A DNA stretch of 64,000 nucleotides from Durusdinium trenchii (Eukaryota; Sar; Dinophyceae; Suessiales; Symbiodiniaceae), in the NCBI GenBank assembly GCA_963970005.1, contig CAXAMN010001325.1, positions 1-64,000 on the forward strand. Reading direction: 5' to 3'. The position numbers and the translations under genes are program-made. Below, in pieces: positions 45,022-55,339 of this stretch (position 1 is its first letter; each line of letters starts with the position of its first letter). Under the pieces are notes generated by a model that did not search any database, was not told the origin of the DNA, and worked only from the letters and a program-made list of their open reading frames with translations.

Positions 45022-45165
45022 ATGCCCTTGTTGCTAGTAGCGATCGATGCCCTTGTTACTAATAGCTTCTTGTTCTTAGCAGCAATGCCAGGAGCTACTA
45101 GTAGCTTCTAGCTACTAATAGTAATGCCGTAATGCCGGTGTTACTGGTAGCATTGGTTACTAAAG
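45022..45165. repeat. CTACTAG repeat family, cluster
   Basis: Contains TTGCTAGTAGCGATCGATGC, CTTGTTACTAATAGCTTCTT, GGAGCTACTAGTAGCTTCTA and CTACTAATAGTAATGCC. It is largely the reverse orientation of the 37 kb cluster. Confidence 0.85.
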
Positions 45166-45240
45166 GAATGGCTTTGGACCACATGACACCAGTGAAGAAA
45201 TTTTCAGTTGTGGGGAAGGCTCTTCTTCAGGATCTAGGCT

Positions 45241-45690
45241 CTAGGTAAATTTTTTGGGGGTGACATGGCCGCGATAGTTGTGCCGTCGGTCAACTTGCCA
45301 CACATCAACCACATCGATTATCCGGAAGCCACACAAATTCACATGTGCAACCGTCACAAAGATGATCTTTAACGTCCTCGTCAGCTTTCTTGTTCTTGAA
45401 CAACTTTGCTGGTCTCCACCCAACATCCACCAACCATCCCAAGTGTGGGACTCTACTCCAACTTGCAATCCTTCACACTTGTTGCTCTTCGGCGGTTCAA
45501 ACAGACAACTGTATCCCTCCAACTCCAACCTGTACCGCTCCCTCCACTCCGCATGTCCACAACTCTGCCTGCTGCGCTGTGTGTCGGGGTCCAGCCATCT
45601 TTGGCTAAGATCTCCACCGCCGCGTTCCTGCAGGCAGCATGCATGGTTCTCCACCGCATGGGAGGAAGGTTGATGGACATCGCCGCTGTG
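45241..45690 (-). CDS. Unknown protein, C-terminal exon and upstream coding-like segment
   Basis: The minus-strand frame that stops at 45,241-45,243 ends in a protein-like tail of about 45 residues (TLKIIFVTVAHVNLCGFRII, then DVVDVWQVDRR). Further upstream, about 45,545-45,685, a different frame encodes PPMRWRTMHAACRNAAVEIL and AKDGWTPTHSAAG. A join between the two by an intron is likely but was not resolved. No family is recognised. Confidence 0.4.
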   Translation of the reverse strand, partial: HSGDVHQPSSHAVENHACCLQERGGGDLSQRWLDPDTQRSRQSCGHAEWRERYRLELEGYSCLFEPPKSNKCEGLQVGVESHTWDGWWMLGGDQQSCSRTRKLTRTLKIIFVTVAHVNLCGFRIIDVVDVWQVDRRHNYRGHVTPKKFT

Positions 45691-46764
45691 GGCTTTGGGA
45701 ATCTATAGTCTTGGAATCAGCAAATCAGGGAATCATCCCCAATGGTCAATGTGTTCATCGATGCCCGCATGAGTGTGTCTCCTAAAGGGAGAAGCCCACT
45801 TTCGACCTTTTGGCGAAAGGATCTGTGCAGGAAAGCCATGGGGCCCTTTCATTGGCTCCTTCTGGAGAATATGCATCAAAAGGACCGGTACGAGTATCGA
45901 GCAGGGCCTCAGGATAGATTCCTTACCAATGTGATACACTTGTTCAGGCACATCGGCTACTGTATACAGCTGATTTGCTCATCCCAGTCCCACCGGCGTT
46001 GGCTCCAACCGTTTCACCGGGTCGTGCACCAATCAGCTCCCAACAGCCCCTCATCCGCCCAACAGCCACGGGCACCGGGCCCGCGGAATTCTAAGGTCAC
46101 TGGGAAGCCGAAGGACGAGGAGACGTACTTGCTCCTCCGCGGGTGGTGCGAGCAAGTACGTAAGAGTCGCGTTGGATGTGTGAAGCATTGTTCATTCTGA
46201 AGAAGAATCTGCACTAAAGTCATGAAGATGAACTGGATCACCCAATTTTATTCAATTTTGATCATTTTCGAACACCAAAACCCTGTTTCTTCTGACTTCA
46301 CGCACCTCAAGGATTCGAGGATGTTCTTGTGCAAGGGCGGCGGTTGTCGATAGCTCAGGAAGCCGGCACCGCTACAGGCCTCCGCTACAGGACCCGGTCC
46401 CAGAGGGTGGAGAAGACACACGGGCGTTGTGTTTTCTTCGTATGGGCTTTGGAGCCTTTGGCGGGGTGAATTATGGCAGGATGGCGATGGCTTTGGGGGT
46501 TACGAGTGGCACCCCATGGTTTGTGCCAGTTTGGTCCAGGTGCTTTTGCGACTCCATATGACTCGATCCATCTCTATCTGGCGCAGCCAGGCGCAGCCTT
46601 CCGCCTCGCCATCCCGAGCAATTCCCAGAAGGATGGAGGTGAGAGGAGCTGGATGGAGGTGTCAGGCCCACCAGAACCCAGAAAAGCTCCAACACCCACC
46701 TGGCAAAGTGACGACTGATGTCATGGGCCCCCCCGATCAAACCGCACCACGCAGCGATCCCAGC

Positions 46765-46824
46765 CTCAAGGCGATCGCCGGGCATCAGCCCAGCGCTTTC
46801 CGCCTTGCTCCCAGGGGCCACAGC
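46765..46824 (-). CDS. PDZ-domain exon
   Basis: A 60-bp, 20-codon minus-strand exon lies between an AG acceptor (46,825-46,826) and a GC donor (46,764-46,763). It encodes AVAPGSKAESAGLMPGDRLE, which matches the core of PDZ domains (VxPGSxAExAGLxPGDxL), the carboxylate-binding fold that tethers C-terminal peptides. The frame is open upstream as TVKAVAPGS, so the exon could begin earlier. Other exons of this gene are not identified; a helical minus-strand frame lies at 47,367-47,633. Confidence 0.65.
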
Positions 46825-47366
46825 CTTCACCGTGGAGGCCGTGAAGGTAGGCAGGCGTCGATCGCACCACGAACCGCACCGACCGCCTGCTTTTGAAAGA
46901 ACATGCCATTGTAAAGGAAGATGTTCTCTCAATCTACTGTGCTGGCCTGTTAGGAAAGGGTGCTCATCAAGATTCCGAGCATTCTCTAGTGCCGAGTTTA
47001 GGGGACCCATCCGGGCATGGTTGGGGGGGACCCAGGACCCATGTGAGTTTTGCAGGTGCCCATTCCAAATCCCACGACCGAGGAACCCGAAGAGTAGCTC
47101 CAATAAGCGAGATGAACATGTCACGCCAAGTCATCCACAAGTTATACCAGTGTGTTCAGCAAGGGGCGGTATATAACTTCTACTTCTACATATTATGTTT
47201 GTCCTTTAGTTTGAGAAAGCAACTATACTAAGTTTCCAAACAAGCGAACAACTGCAGGAGCCGAGCCTCGTTAATCTTAATCTCCGTCGACTTGCCACCT
47301 GCCACCTGAGTGGCTCGCTTTTCGAATTGATGAAGACCCGCCAGTGGGCATCGAAATCATCATCTT

Positions 47367-47633
47367 TCAACCGCAACAAAGACCATTATCAAGTCTTCTG
47401 ACATCGGAGAAATCCATAGAAATCCCGTGAAATCCCTGAGTTTTCAGGTGGGCGCACGGGGGAGAACAAGTGATTGGTGTTGAGGGGGGGCCCTCAATCC
47501 CCTCCACAACGTGAAAGAGAACTGGTCTCAAGGATTCTGGGACAGCTGGAGGTCCAACAAGGGTTCCATCGTGAAGAGCCTCCCCAAGCGCCTTCACCCC
47601 AAGCTCCAAATCCTTCAAGAGCTCCTGCCCCAA
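47367..47633 (-). CDS. Helical minus-strand frame, unknown
   Basis: The open frame from a Met at 47,633 encodes MGQELLKDLELGVKALGEAL, then PPAVPESLRPVLFHVVEGI. It looks like protein until about 47,480; the remainder is probably intron. A plus-strand Pro/Gln-rich frame overlaps it and is less convincing. It could be an upstream exon of the gene carrying the PDZ exon. Confidence 0.4.
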   Translation of the reverse strand: MGQELLKDLELGVKALGEALHDGTLVGPPAVPESLRPVLFHVVEGIEGPPSTPITCSPPCAHLKTQGFHGISMDFSDVRRLDNGLCCG

Positions 47634-48268
47634 AGATGGTGCATCCAGTCACAAATCTGTTTCTGGGTGGTGAGACTATGTTAGACTTAGCTTCTTAGCC
47701 ATTGTTCATTGTTCAGACTTCAAGACAGGTCAAGACACTCTGAACACTGGCCACTGGGACCGGCTCGCACTACTGGCCAGGAGCACCACTGTCTTGGCAC
47801 AAGCTGTACAGCCATCTGCTGTCTACAATGATACCCTAAAAGGCATTGCTCAACCTGAGAGTGCCTTGCCAAAGCCTTTTGCCCGAAATGTGTCAGAATG
47901 CAAGGAAACAATGGCAAGCTCACGTCCATACACTGCAAAGTCAGTTCAAAGAAGACTTGGCATGTCTGGCAGTACCAGGACACTCAAGTTTTCGCTCCTG
48001 CTTGGTCAAGACAGCTTCACCCAGCTAAAAACACCGTCCTCCTCGGTGCTGTAAATCAGGGTCTTCAAGGAGAAGGTCTTGGGATCTCTGTAGAGTTGCA
48101 AGACCTGGCCACTTGCAGAGCTCGCAAAGCTCAGTGTAACAATTCCTCAATCGGTGGCATCCCAGTCAACCTCAGGGTAATCCTGTTGGGGATGCATCAT
48201 GTCGTGGATGAGTCATTGTATCGATATTAATATGCAAATATGCTTCACAAGGCATCCTCCCTCTCTCT

Positions 48269-48802
48269 CTAACAAAGGAGCCCACAGGAACACTCCAACT
48301 CGTGAGTGTTTGGCCACGGGTCGCCCCGCCAACTCCGACGCAGCAAAAGAAACGAAAGAGGTGACAGGAGGCCGTCATGTTTGTTCCACAAAGAGGAACA
48401 AAGAGTGATCCAATCCATGGACAAGTGATCTGCTCCTACATCCACGACCGAGCATAAGTTGCCATAAGCAAACAGAATGAGGCTACGCTGAGGCTTGGTT
48501 GAATCAGTTGAACCAAGAAAGATTGCCAGAACTGACAAATGATCCACAGAGTAACAATCATCTATCTCAAACTGTGGGGAGCCTCTCAAAACCCTGTAAC
48601 CCCCCCAGACGGTAAAGGGAGGGATCAAGCCGCGCCGCGCCTTCGAGACGAAGGCAGGCTCTCCAGACATCACTGCATGGTGTAGCGCCTCCCCCCATGG
48701 CACTCGACGGCAGATCCGACCGGCCCCGAGACGGAGACCGTTCCTGGCGTCGGTGATTCGTTTGGTGAAGACCCTTGGTCTCAAAGGAATGGAACAAAGC
48801 AC
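48269..48802 (-). CDS. 177-codon minus-strand frame, unknown
   Basis: This is the longest minus-strand frame outside the LINE. Two stretches read as protein: WGEALHHAVMSGEPAFVSKA (about 48,600-48,700) and CYSVDHLSVLAIFLGSTDST followed by LFAYGNLCSVVDV (about 48,430-48,565). Weak links between them could hide an intron. No family is recognised. Confidence 0.4.
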   Translation of the reverse strand: MLCSIPLRPRVFTKRITDARNGLRLGAGRICRRVPWGEALHHAVMSGEPAFVSKARRGLIPPFTVWGGYRVLRGSPQFEIDDCYSVDHLSVLAIFLGSTDSTKPQRSLILFAYGNLCSVVDVGADHLSMDWITLCSSLWNKHDGLLSPLSFLLLRRSWRGDPWPNTHELECSCGLLC

Positions 48803-48978
48803 AATGACACGAAAAATATGGAGTGAAAATAGGCTTGTCGTTCACAACTCAAGGGTATTCAAGGGTTCGTTCTTCTGTGGGTCATCCTGTCACAATCTCA
48901 GTGGACATCTTACAGTAGGATGATTTAGCCTTTTAATATGACAACCATACACTACGGGTCCATGTAGAGGTAGTGTTG

Positions 48979-49260
48979 TCACTCTGGTTTGCCCCCAGAC
49001 ACACATCCCCTAGGCCCGCATCGGCCCAGTTCACACCAAGCTCGCTTCTGCTCGTCAAGCATCGCTCGGTCGTCCGCCTTCGCACCGTCGTCCGCACCGT
49101 CGCCGCGGTCGCCGCGGTCGCCGCTCGGTGTCCCCACCGACAAGCCGTGAGCGTCCGTCAAGCCCAAAAGGTAGGGATAGTGAGAGACCATGGCATGTAC
49201 CTCGTGGCGAAGGAACTGTGGGAGTACAGATCTCAATGTCCCAAACCACTGCAAAGGTTT
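48979..49260 (-). CDS. Minus-strand exon(s), unknown
   Basis: A frame with FLRHEVHAMVSHYPYLLGL followed by a charged stretch and DEQKRAWCELG. An AG acceptor (CCCACAG) precedes the FLRHEV segment at about 49,217. The HYPYLLGL part resembles the helical repeats of mTERF proteins, but one repeat is not enough to assign the family. Confidence 0.4.
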   Translation of the reverse strand, partial: KPLQWFGTLRSVLPQFLRHEVHAMVSHYPYLLGLTDAHGLSVGTPSGDRGDRGDGADDGAKADDRAMLDEQKRAWCELGRCGPRGCVSGGKPE

Positions 49261-49798
49261 GCAACGCTGGCGAAAAAAGGGCGTAGAAAATGAGTTGCGC
49301 AGCTGATTGGCTGGGAGGCGTGGTAGTACTATCCCCCTGTGTGAACAAGCACTGTGCGATGCGTCTTACACCCAACCATGCAAATCACTCCCCAACAACT
49401 AAATGTGTCATTCGCCCTAACCGCCCCAGCACCTTTACGGTGGTCTCAAACAACTCATTATATAATTCACATGCTGTCCTAGCGTCTCTACCGCTCTGTC
49501 CGCTCAGTCAGGAGGCACCCCTCGATAGTTGCTGGCCTCACAGTAGGCAAAAAGCTCCTTCACAAATAGAGAGCAAACAGCATCAGTGGGCCGACGAAAG
49601 TGTCTCGAGTTGGCGCAGGGTGGCAGGATATTGTATTTGGTGGGCTCTTTTTGTCCATCCGACGTTGGAGGCGCAGTGCCAAACCCCCAATGCAAAACAC
49701 TGCCAGCCACCCCTTCCAGTCACCGGCCCAGAGCGGATCTGAGTCCTCGCTCCGCGTCGCTTCGTGCCGCACGTCCTCGCAGCCCTCCGCCCGCTTCC

Positions 49799-49890
49799 TC
49801 ACGCTGCGCGTCCTCGCGCTGCGCGCTCCTTGAGCTTGGCCATGTCGGTGTCCAACTTGGGCTGCCTCACTCGGCCCTTCACCTCTGCGC
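49799..49890 (-). CDS. C-terminal exon of an unknown protein
   Basis: The 92-bp exon follows CACTGAG and ends in a stop at 49,799-49,801. It encodes AEVKGRVRQPKLDTDMAKLK followed by ERAARGRAA. Third positions are G/C-rich. Overlapping longer frames on both strands are less protein-like here. Upstream exons are unknown. Confidence 0.5.
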
Positions 49891-52800
49891 CTCAGTGAAA
49901 GAGCTGAAGAAAGCGCACTCCGCTGTCGACCGGTGCTCCAAAGGGCGACTGGTCCGAACTCGTGCCCAATTGAAAAGATGGACAAGGGAGCCTCGTGGGC
50001 CTCGAAAGGTACAAAGCTGCCAGGATTCCGACGGATGGATGACCTCCTTTCTCAAAGCCTCCTTGTAGTATGTCCCTCCCTGAAGAAATTTGGAAGGTGG
50101 ATTGGGTTGGTCCTTGATGAAATTCTTCAACCAAAGTCAATGGTGATTCCACTGGTGTCAAGTTCACTTCCACTTTATGGCGTTTTGCCCCTCTCATGCT
50201 GACCAGGCGGCGCTGATAGTAGCCCACGTTGCCAGGGATGGAGTACCTCGGGCTGACACGCCACGCTCACAACTCCCCAGTTCATCCCATGGGCCACCCC
50301 GGCATTCAAGTAGTTCAACCAACACACAAACCGAACTCATGAGAGGTTTTTTTGTCCAGGTCCGTCAGAGTCCAAGCGGCTTGTTCAGGAACCCAAATCT
50401 CAATTGGTAGTGGCCAATAAGATCGCCCTAACACACTGAAGTTCTGCATGAGCAGAATGGTCGAAGTGCTGAAAAGGATTCCTTACTGTGAAATCTTAAG
50501 GGTGTGGTGTTGGCTTTTGGTCCGCCCCGCATGGTTCTTGCTGGGAAGGCAATTTGGACCAATTACCAAACCCACCTCGTCTACCTTCGCATAAACACCA
50601 GAATAAAGCAAGCAACCTAGTGTTATTTTGCTTCTAAAACAGATCTGTCAATGTCCACAAAGATCTACAAAGACCATGAAAACCTGCCAGCTTCCCTTTC
50701 CTATTCAATCCTGTTCAAAAGAAAATGACCACGGTGTCGATGGCTTTTCGGACCCACTCAGTGGTTCTCTGGACCCATCCACCGCCACCGAGTGCCCCCA
50801 CGGCGTCTTGGCTTTGGCCGTTCCCCTGGCCGAGCGGTGGAGGGTTCAGCGTAAACCAATCCCTACTCCAAACCCAACTCTCCTCTGGGCGACCTGACTC
50901 CCAACCCATGCCGGCACGACGCGCCACGGCTCTGCCCTCGGCTCTGTGCCCGGCTCTGCGCCGTCAACGGCCGCGCCGAGCCGCGCTCCCGAGTGCTGGG
51001 GCGAGTGCTGGGGTGCACGCTCGGTGGCCTGTGCGGATGGAAAATGTGGGCATCGGTCAGTGGCCTGTTTGAGGTTTGTCAGCCACTTCCAGCCACAAAA
51101 TGTTACAATATGTTACAATAAAGGTATGCCATCCACTTGTGAACTGGGGTGGACATCCCAGGGTTGTGTGTAGGGTGTTTGACAAATATCGCACATCGCT
51201 TCTTGGCAGGCTTACCGCCAGTTCAAGCACCACCCATTTCTATATCAGCAAAGCTCGAAGCTCCTATTACGAACTACATGTCCATAGATGGTTGTCGAAT
51301 CACAAAAAGTTATCAGTTATCTACAGATCAATACATGTTCCCAGCACTCCCTCTAATTTGGTAGAGATTTGTGGGTCATTGTCATGGTTTCCAACCTTCC
51401 CGTCGGCTCTCCAGTCTGCCTTTCCAGCGGCTCTTCCAAACCTGACGGAGGGACGGAGATCGTCCGACCAACCGGGGAGATCCTCTTGGAGAAGGAACGG
51501 TTGTAGAATTTCTCTTTTGGTGGCTTTGAGAAGGGATCCAGTCAGCGGCTTCATGCCACATCGAATACCGATCAAAAACGAAATACCTTTGCCTCAACAC
51601 ACACCGACACACCGAATCCCGTACCCCCTGGAGACCGCACGTAGTGTGGCTGCCATGGCAGGTCACATGGCACCGAAGGCGGCGTTGCAAGCGGCACCGA
51701 ACGTGGCTGACTGAGTGGGAAAGTGGCTGACTGGTTCAAGCGCATGCTCCACACTACAACACGACTCGATCTACCTACAGGCTGAAAGGCAAGCACAACA
51801 TACCAAAATAGCCTGTGCAGTTGTGATTCCACTTCGTCTGACAAATCACATATGGCCGTTGTTCCATGCTCCACAACACCGATAAAAACACGCAAGGAAA
51901 GAAAAACTGGAAGAAAAAAAACAGCAAAAGAAAAACACACCAGAGAGAAACCATCAGCCCCACCGCAGGAAAGGCCCGCGTTCCAAATTGAGACCAATCG
52001 CCCGCGGCCGCTCCCCACCGAGCATAGCATCCGCACATCCCCTCCTAAGAGCGGATTTTGGAACCCACAAGGCTCCCAGCACCCGAGGTTGAGACAGTTT
52101 GGGAAGGCAATCGCATGAACGGAGATCGCCGTATCAAATGAGGAAGTTCGAAAGAACTTGAATGCACCTGGAACTTTTGAGGCCACGATTCCCGCGATGC
52201 GAACTCCACAGCCACGCTTTTCCTCCGGCCCAAGTCGCCTCAGCCTCTGGTGAGGCCCCACGTTGGAAGACCTGCAACGGGCACACCAGGCAGTCGCTCT
52301 GCTTTCAGGAAACCAACAGAGACCTCAGCATCCAAAGACCCCGTCTCACCTGGACTCCACGTCCACCTCCTCCACGGCCAGGCTTTACAATCCAATGGGT
52401 GCCTCCGCCAGCGCACATGTCGTAAGGTTGGTTCCACACTCTTTGGGAGGGGCCAACTGCGTTTGCTTTTCTGGGTGTGCTTGTGGTTCTATCAGTTGTG
52501 GGAATTCATTACCAAAATCCGACATGGAGCTTCCAAATTCAGGAGGCATCTGAAATGCAGGCTGACATGTTGTCTTGCTGCCCTGGGTTCCTGCCGATTG
52601 TGAATTGTAAGGCCCGCTACTATTTTTTGTTGGGTGGGGTCAAGACCCAGCCACACCCAGCCATCTGTTCTTTTCTCTAAAGCCGCAGAAGCTGCACACA
52701 GCCATGAGTGCAACAATGGCAAGCAGGATCACTTCCAGCCATGTCAATGCCCATTCGGCACACGAGTCAGTTTCACATTGGTGTCGAACGCATGACTTTC

Positions 52801-53806
52801 CCTCCTGTTCTCATGCATCATTCCGTGTAAGGCTGATCGTCATCATATGCCATTCCATGTCCATGGTCCAATGGATCCTCTCGCCATTGTCTGGATGGTT
52901 TCCACAGTGTTGGTCTGGGATCTGCTAACCAACAGGCTTCATCCCCCCCACCTTGGCATCCTGAAGCCGTCTGCCCATGGCCCACCAGGAGCTACGCCAG
53001 TTCTATCCTTTCCCAGCCAACATAGGGCACATCCTTTCCTGGCCAACATAGGGCATATCAGCCAGTGCATTGCCACAAAGCACCAGGAGTCCTTTCACAG
53101 GGCACAGGGACGCTCAGGGTTGATATAGAGCGTAATTTAATGGTTTCGATCTGCCACAGGGACATGCTGCAGAATTCCATTGTTCCAAATGATCTGATGA
53201 ACGGTTAATTGATCAAAAAAACAGCGACAGTTCCCATACCATGCCATGCCCATTCAGACTGCCACTCTTTTGATCGAAACGTCCAGATGTGGAGACAACA
53301 ATTCTCAAGCTCCCTCAATAATGCCCAAATCTCTTCAGAACCAAAGGCCCCAAACACAAAGCACTGTCCTGTGGCAACATCCCTTTTGAGGGGTAGTTAC
53401 TCCATTGTCTCATAGAGGCATCATAGGCATCCAGCTCAAATCGCCCACCGCTTGAAGAACTCCTTCCCCTCAGCAACAACTCGATGCGAAGACATCCCAC
53501 AGCCAAGGGCATGGTGTCAGGCATCCGTCTTCTTCGCTTGGGCGCGGCGTGAGGTGTCTCGCAATCACATTGGGAGCGGTGATTGACCCGCTCCTACTAG
53601 AGATGCCAAGTTGTCATCGTGGACCTCGGCCTCATCAGGCCTCGTTCAGTGGCCTTGATCGCATGAATTCTCGGAGGGCCACCGTGGCGTATTGCCCCGA
53701 GGCGAGGGTCATCTCCACAACAACGCAGACCTGCAGCGTGCGGCCGTGGAACCATTGGTGTGTGCAGGGTATGAAAACTAGAGCCCAAACTTCATCAAAT
53801 CAAAAC
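49891..53806. other. Region without a recognised gene
   Basis: GC-rich patches at 50,720-51,020, 51,380-51,700 and 51,950-52,430 are open on both strands. A minus-strand segment at about 52,130-52,230 (PEEKRGCGVRIAGIVASKVP) is the most exon-like. A tandem phrase, CCAGCCAACATAGGGCA-like, is duplicated at about 53,010-53,060. Nothing can be named. Confidence 0.3.
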
Positions 53807-55251
53807 CTATGATGCTTCTTCACCAAAGACGTCCTCCTCTTTAAGGAAGTCATCTCCCCATATCTCTTGTCCTTTTCGTGTCTTCGCCTTCCACTCTGGG
53901 CCACAATGTCCCGCTGCGTGGCGCATGGCATCTTCCGTCCACAGCGGCCGCACGGCATCGTGGGAGACGCTGCGTCCCTTGAGGCGGTCGAGCGCCGAAA
54001 TGAAAAACCGCTCGGCGGGCTCGTGGTAGCACAGGGCACGAGCTGACAAATGGCGTGGCTGCCTCAGCTGAACTTAAAAGCATCCCTCCGGGTCGGAAAC
54101 TGAACGTGTAGTTGAGCGCATGTTTGAACATGAAGAAGTCATCCAAACCACAAAAGACCTGTAAAAACATGTACAAGTACACATGGTTTATGCCAGTGGG
54201 TGTGATCAATGCCCGGAGCCTGACGCAAAACATGCGCTTAGTCTAATTATACTCTCTCTCTCTCTCCATAGATTTGACTCCAAATGGTTGTTTTGGGTGT
54301 TGTTGAACCGCTGCCAAATATGACATACATATCTAAATCATTCTAAATCAATATTTATATATTTTTGGTATTTATATAATTCTATATCCATATCTGTATT
54401 CAAACTTGGCCGTCTAGGGGGGCTGCACAAAGTTGAAGCTGGGCAAGGCCCTAATTGAATATGTTCTGTCAAGGCACAAGATCCAATGTATCCATGGACC
54501 GATCTTTCTGGGGAACCAGTGTTCGGTCCTCGGATGTCATGTCCTCGTCCTCATGTCCTCTTCAAGTTCATTTGGTGGCTGCATCTGTTTTCTCCTCCTT
54601 CCCTTCAATCCCGTACCCATCCAGGTGGCACTATACAATGCCTGTAGGCGGTTGCGCGATGGTTCTTCTCCAGTGGGCCCAGCAAGTGCGCAAGCTCGTC
54701 CATTGACAGGTCATGTTCCTCCAAAAAGGTGCCACAGAAGCTGCAGGAGAATCACAGGGGTTGATCGACGATCTTTCCAACGTCCAACCCTTCGATGTCA
54801 ATACCAAAACCACTGAGCCCACTGAGCCTCTATAAGTATGGCAGCTCTCCGCTTCAACCACCGCAAAGTCTGCATGGAGTGTTTGAGAATCGAAGGCAAC
54901 ACACACACACACCTAATTTCCAGTAAACACATATAGTGAAACCCACACATTGGGTCTATCCTATTACCTGTAACAGTGGATGATGAGGGTTAGTAAAGGC
55001 CTTGTTCAAAAATCATGATACCGTAATTGTGTACGGACTGTTGCAGGTAAAAGGACAGACCCAGCTCACACAAATATTGGATGGAGTTTTGTAACCTTGG
55101 CCTCAAACGTCTGTTGGTGGATTCCCAAACGACCGAAGAATGATGGGAAGAGCAAAGAGAGGAATTCCTCCAACTGCCGGTTGCCACGCCCCAGACACTG
55201 GAGCGGAATCGCCAGCAAGCAGGAACCCACTCCAAATCGCAGGGTGCAAAG
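53807..55251 (-). CDS. Unknown C-terminal exon block, possible extension of the PUS7-like gene
   Basis: Exons 55,096-55,251 (RQLEEFLSLLFPSFFGRLGI), 54,632-54,740 (FLEEHDLSMDELAHLLGPLE), 54,101-54,158 (VFCGLDDFFMFKHALNYTF) and 53,807-54,042 (YHEPAERFFISALDRLKGRS through FLKEEDVFGEEAS, stop) have good splice signals and lengths that fit. The last three join in phase 54,632 to 54,101 to 53,807; at least one exon is missing between 55,096 and 54,740. Exon 55,340-55,566 of the pseudouridine synthase ends in the phase needed by 55,251. The block may therefore be a C-terminal extension, or a separate gene directly downstream. No family is recognised. Confidence 0.6.
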
Positions 55252-55339
55252 CTGTTGACGACAAACCAATGAATCATAAATTGCCTAACTTGTCAAGTTC
55301 AGCTTTGACGTTTAAAAACCGCTGCACAATTCAACCAAC

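Larger units (their letters stand above)
41716..45240. other. Region without an identified gene
   Basis: Several GC-richer patches (42,340-42,490; 42,580-42,690; 43,200-43,260; 43,610-43,760; 44,800-45,000) read as plausible peptide on both strands and cannot be assigned. A GAAC/GGAC tetranucleotide run lies at about 43,516-43,582. A CTACTAG repeat cluster lies at 45,022-45,165. N-terminal exons of the TTLL gene may lie in this stretch. Confidence 0.3.

Noticed and set aside
51076..51714. A 212-codon plus-strand frame
   Set aside because: Crosses regions of changing composition with no motif, and the opposite strand is equally open in the last part.
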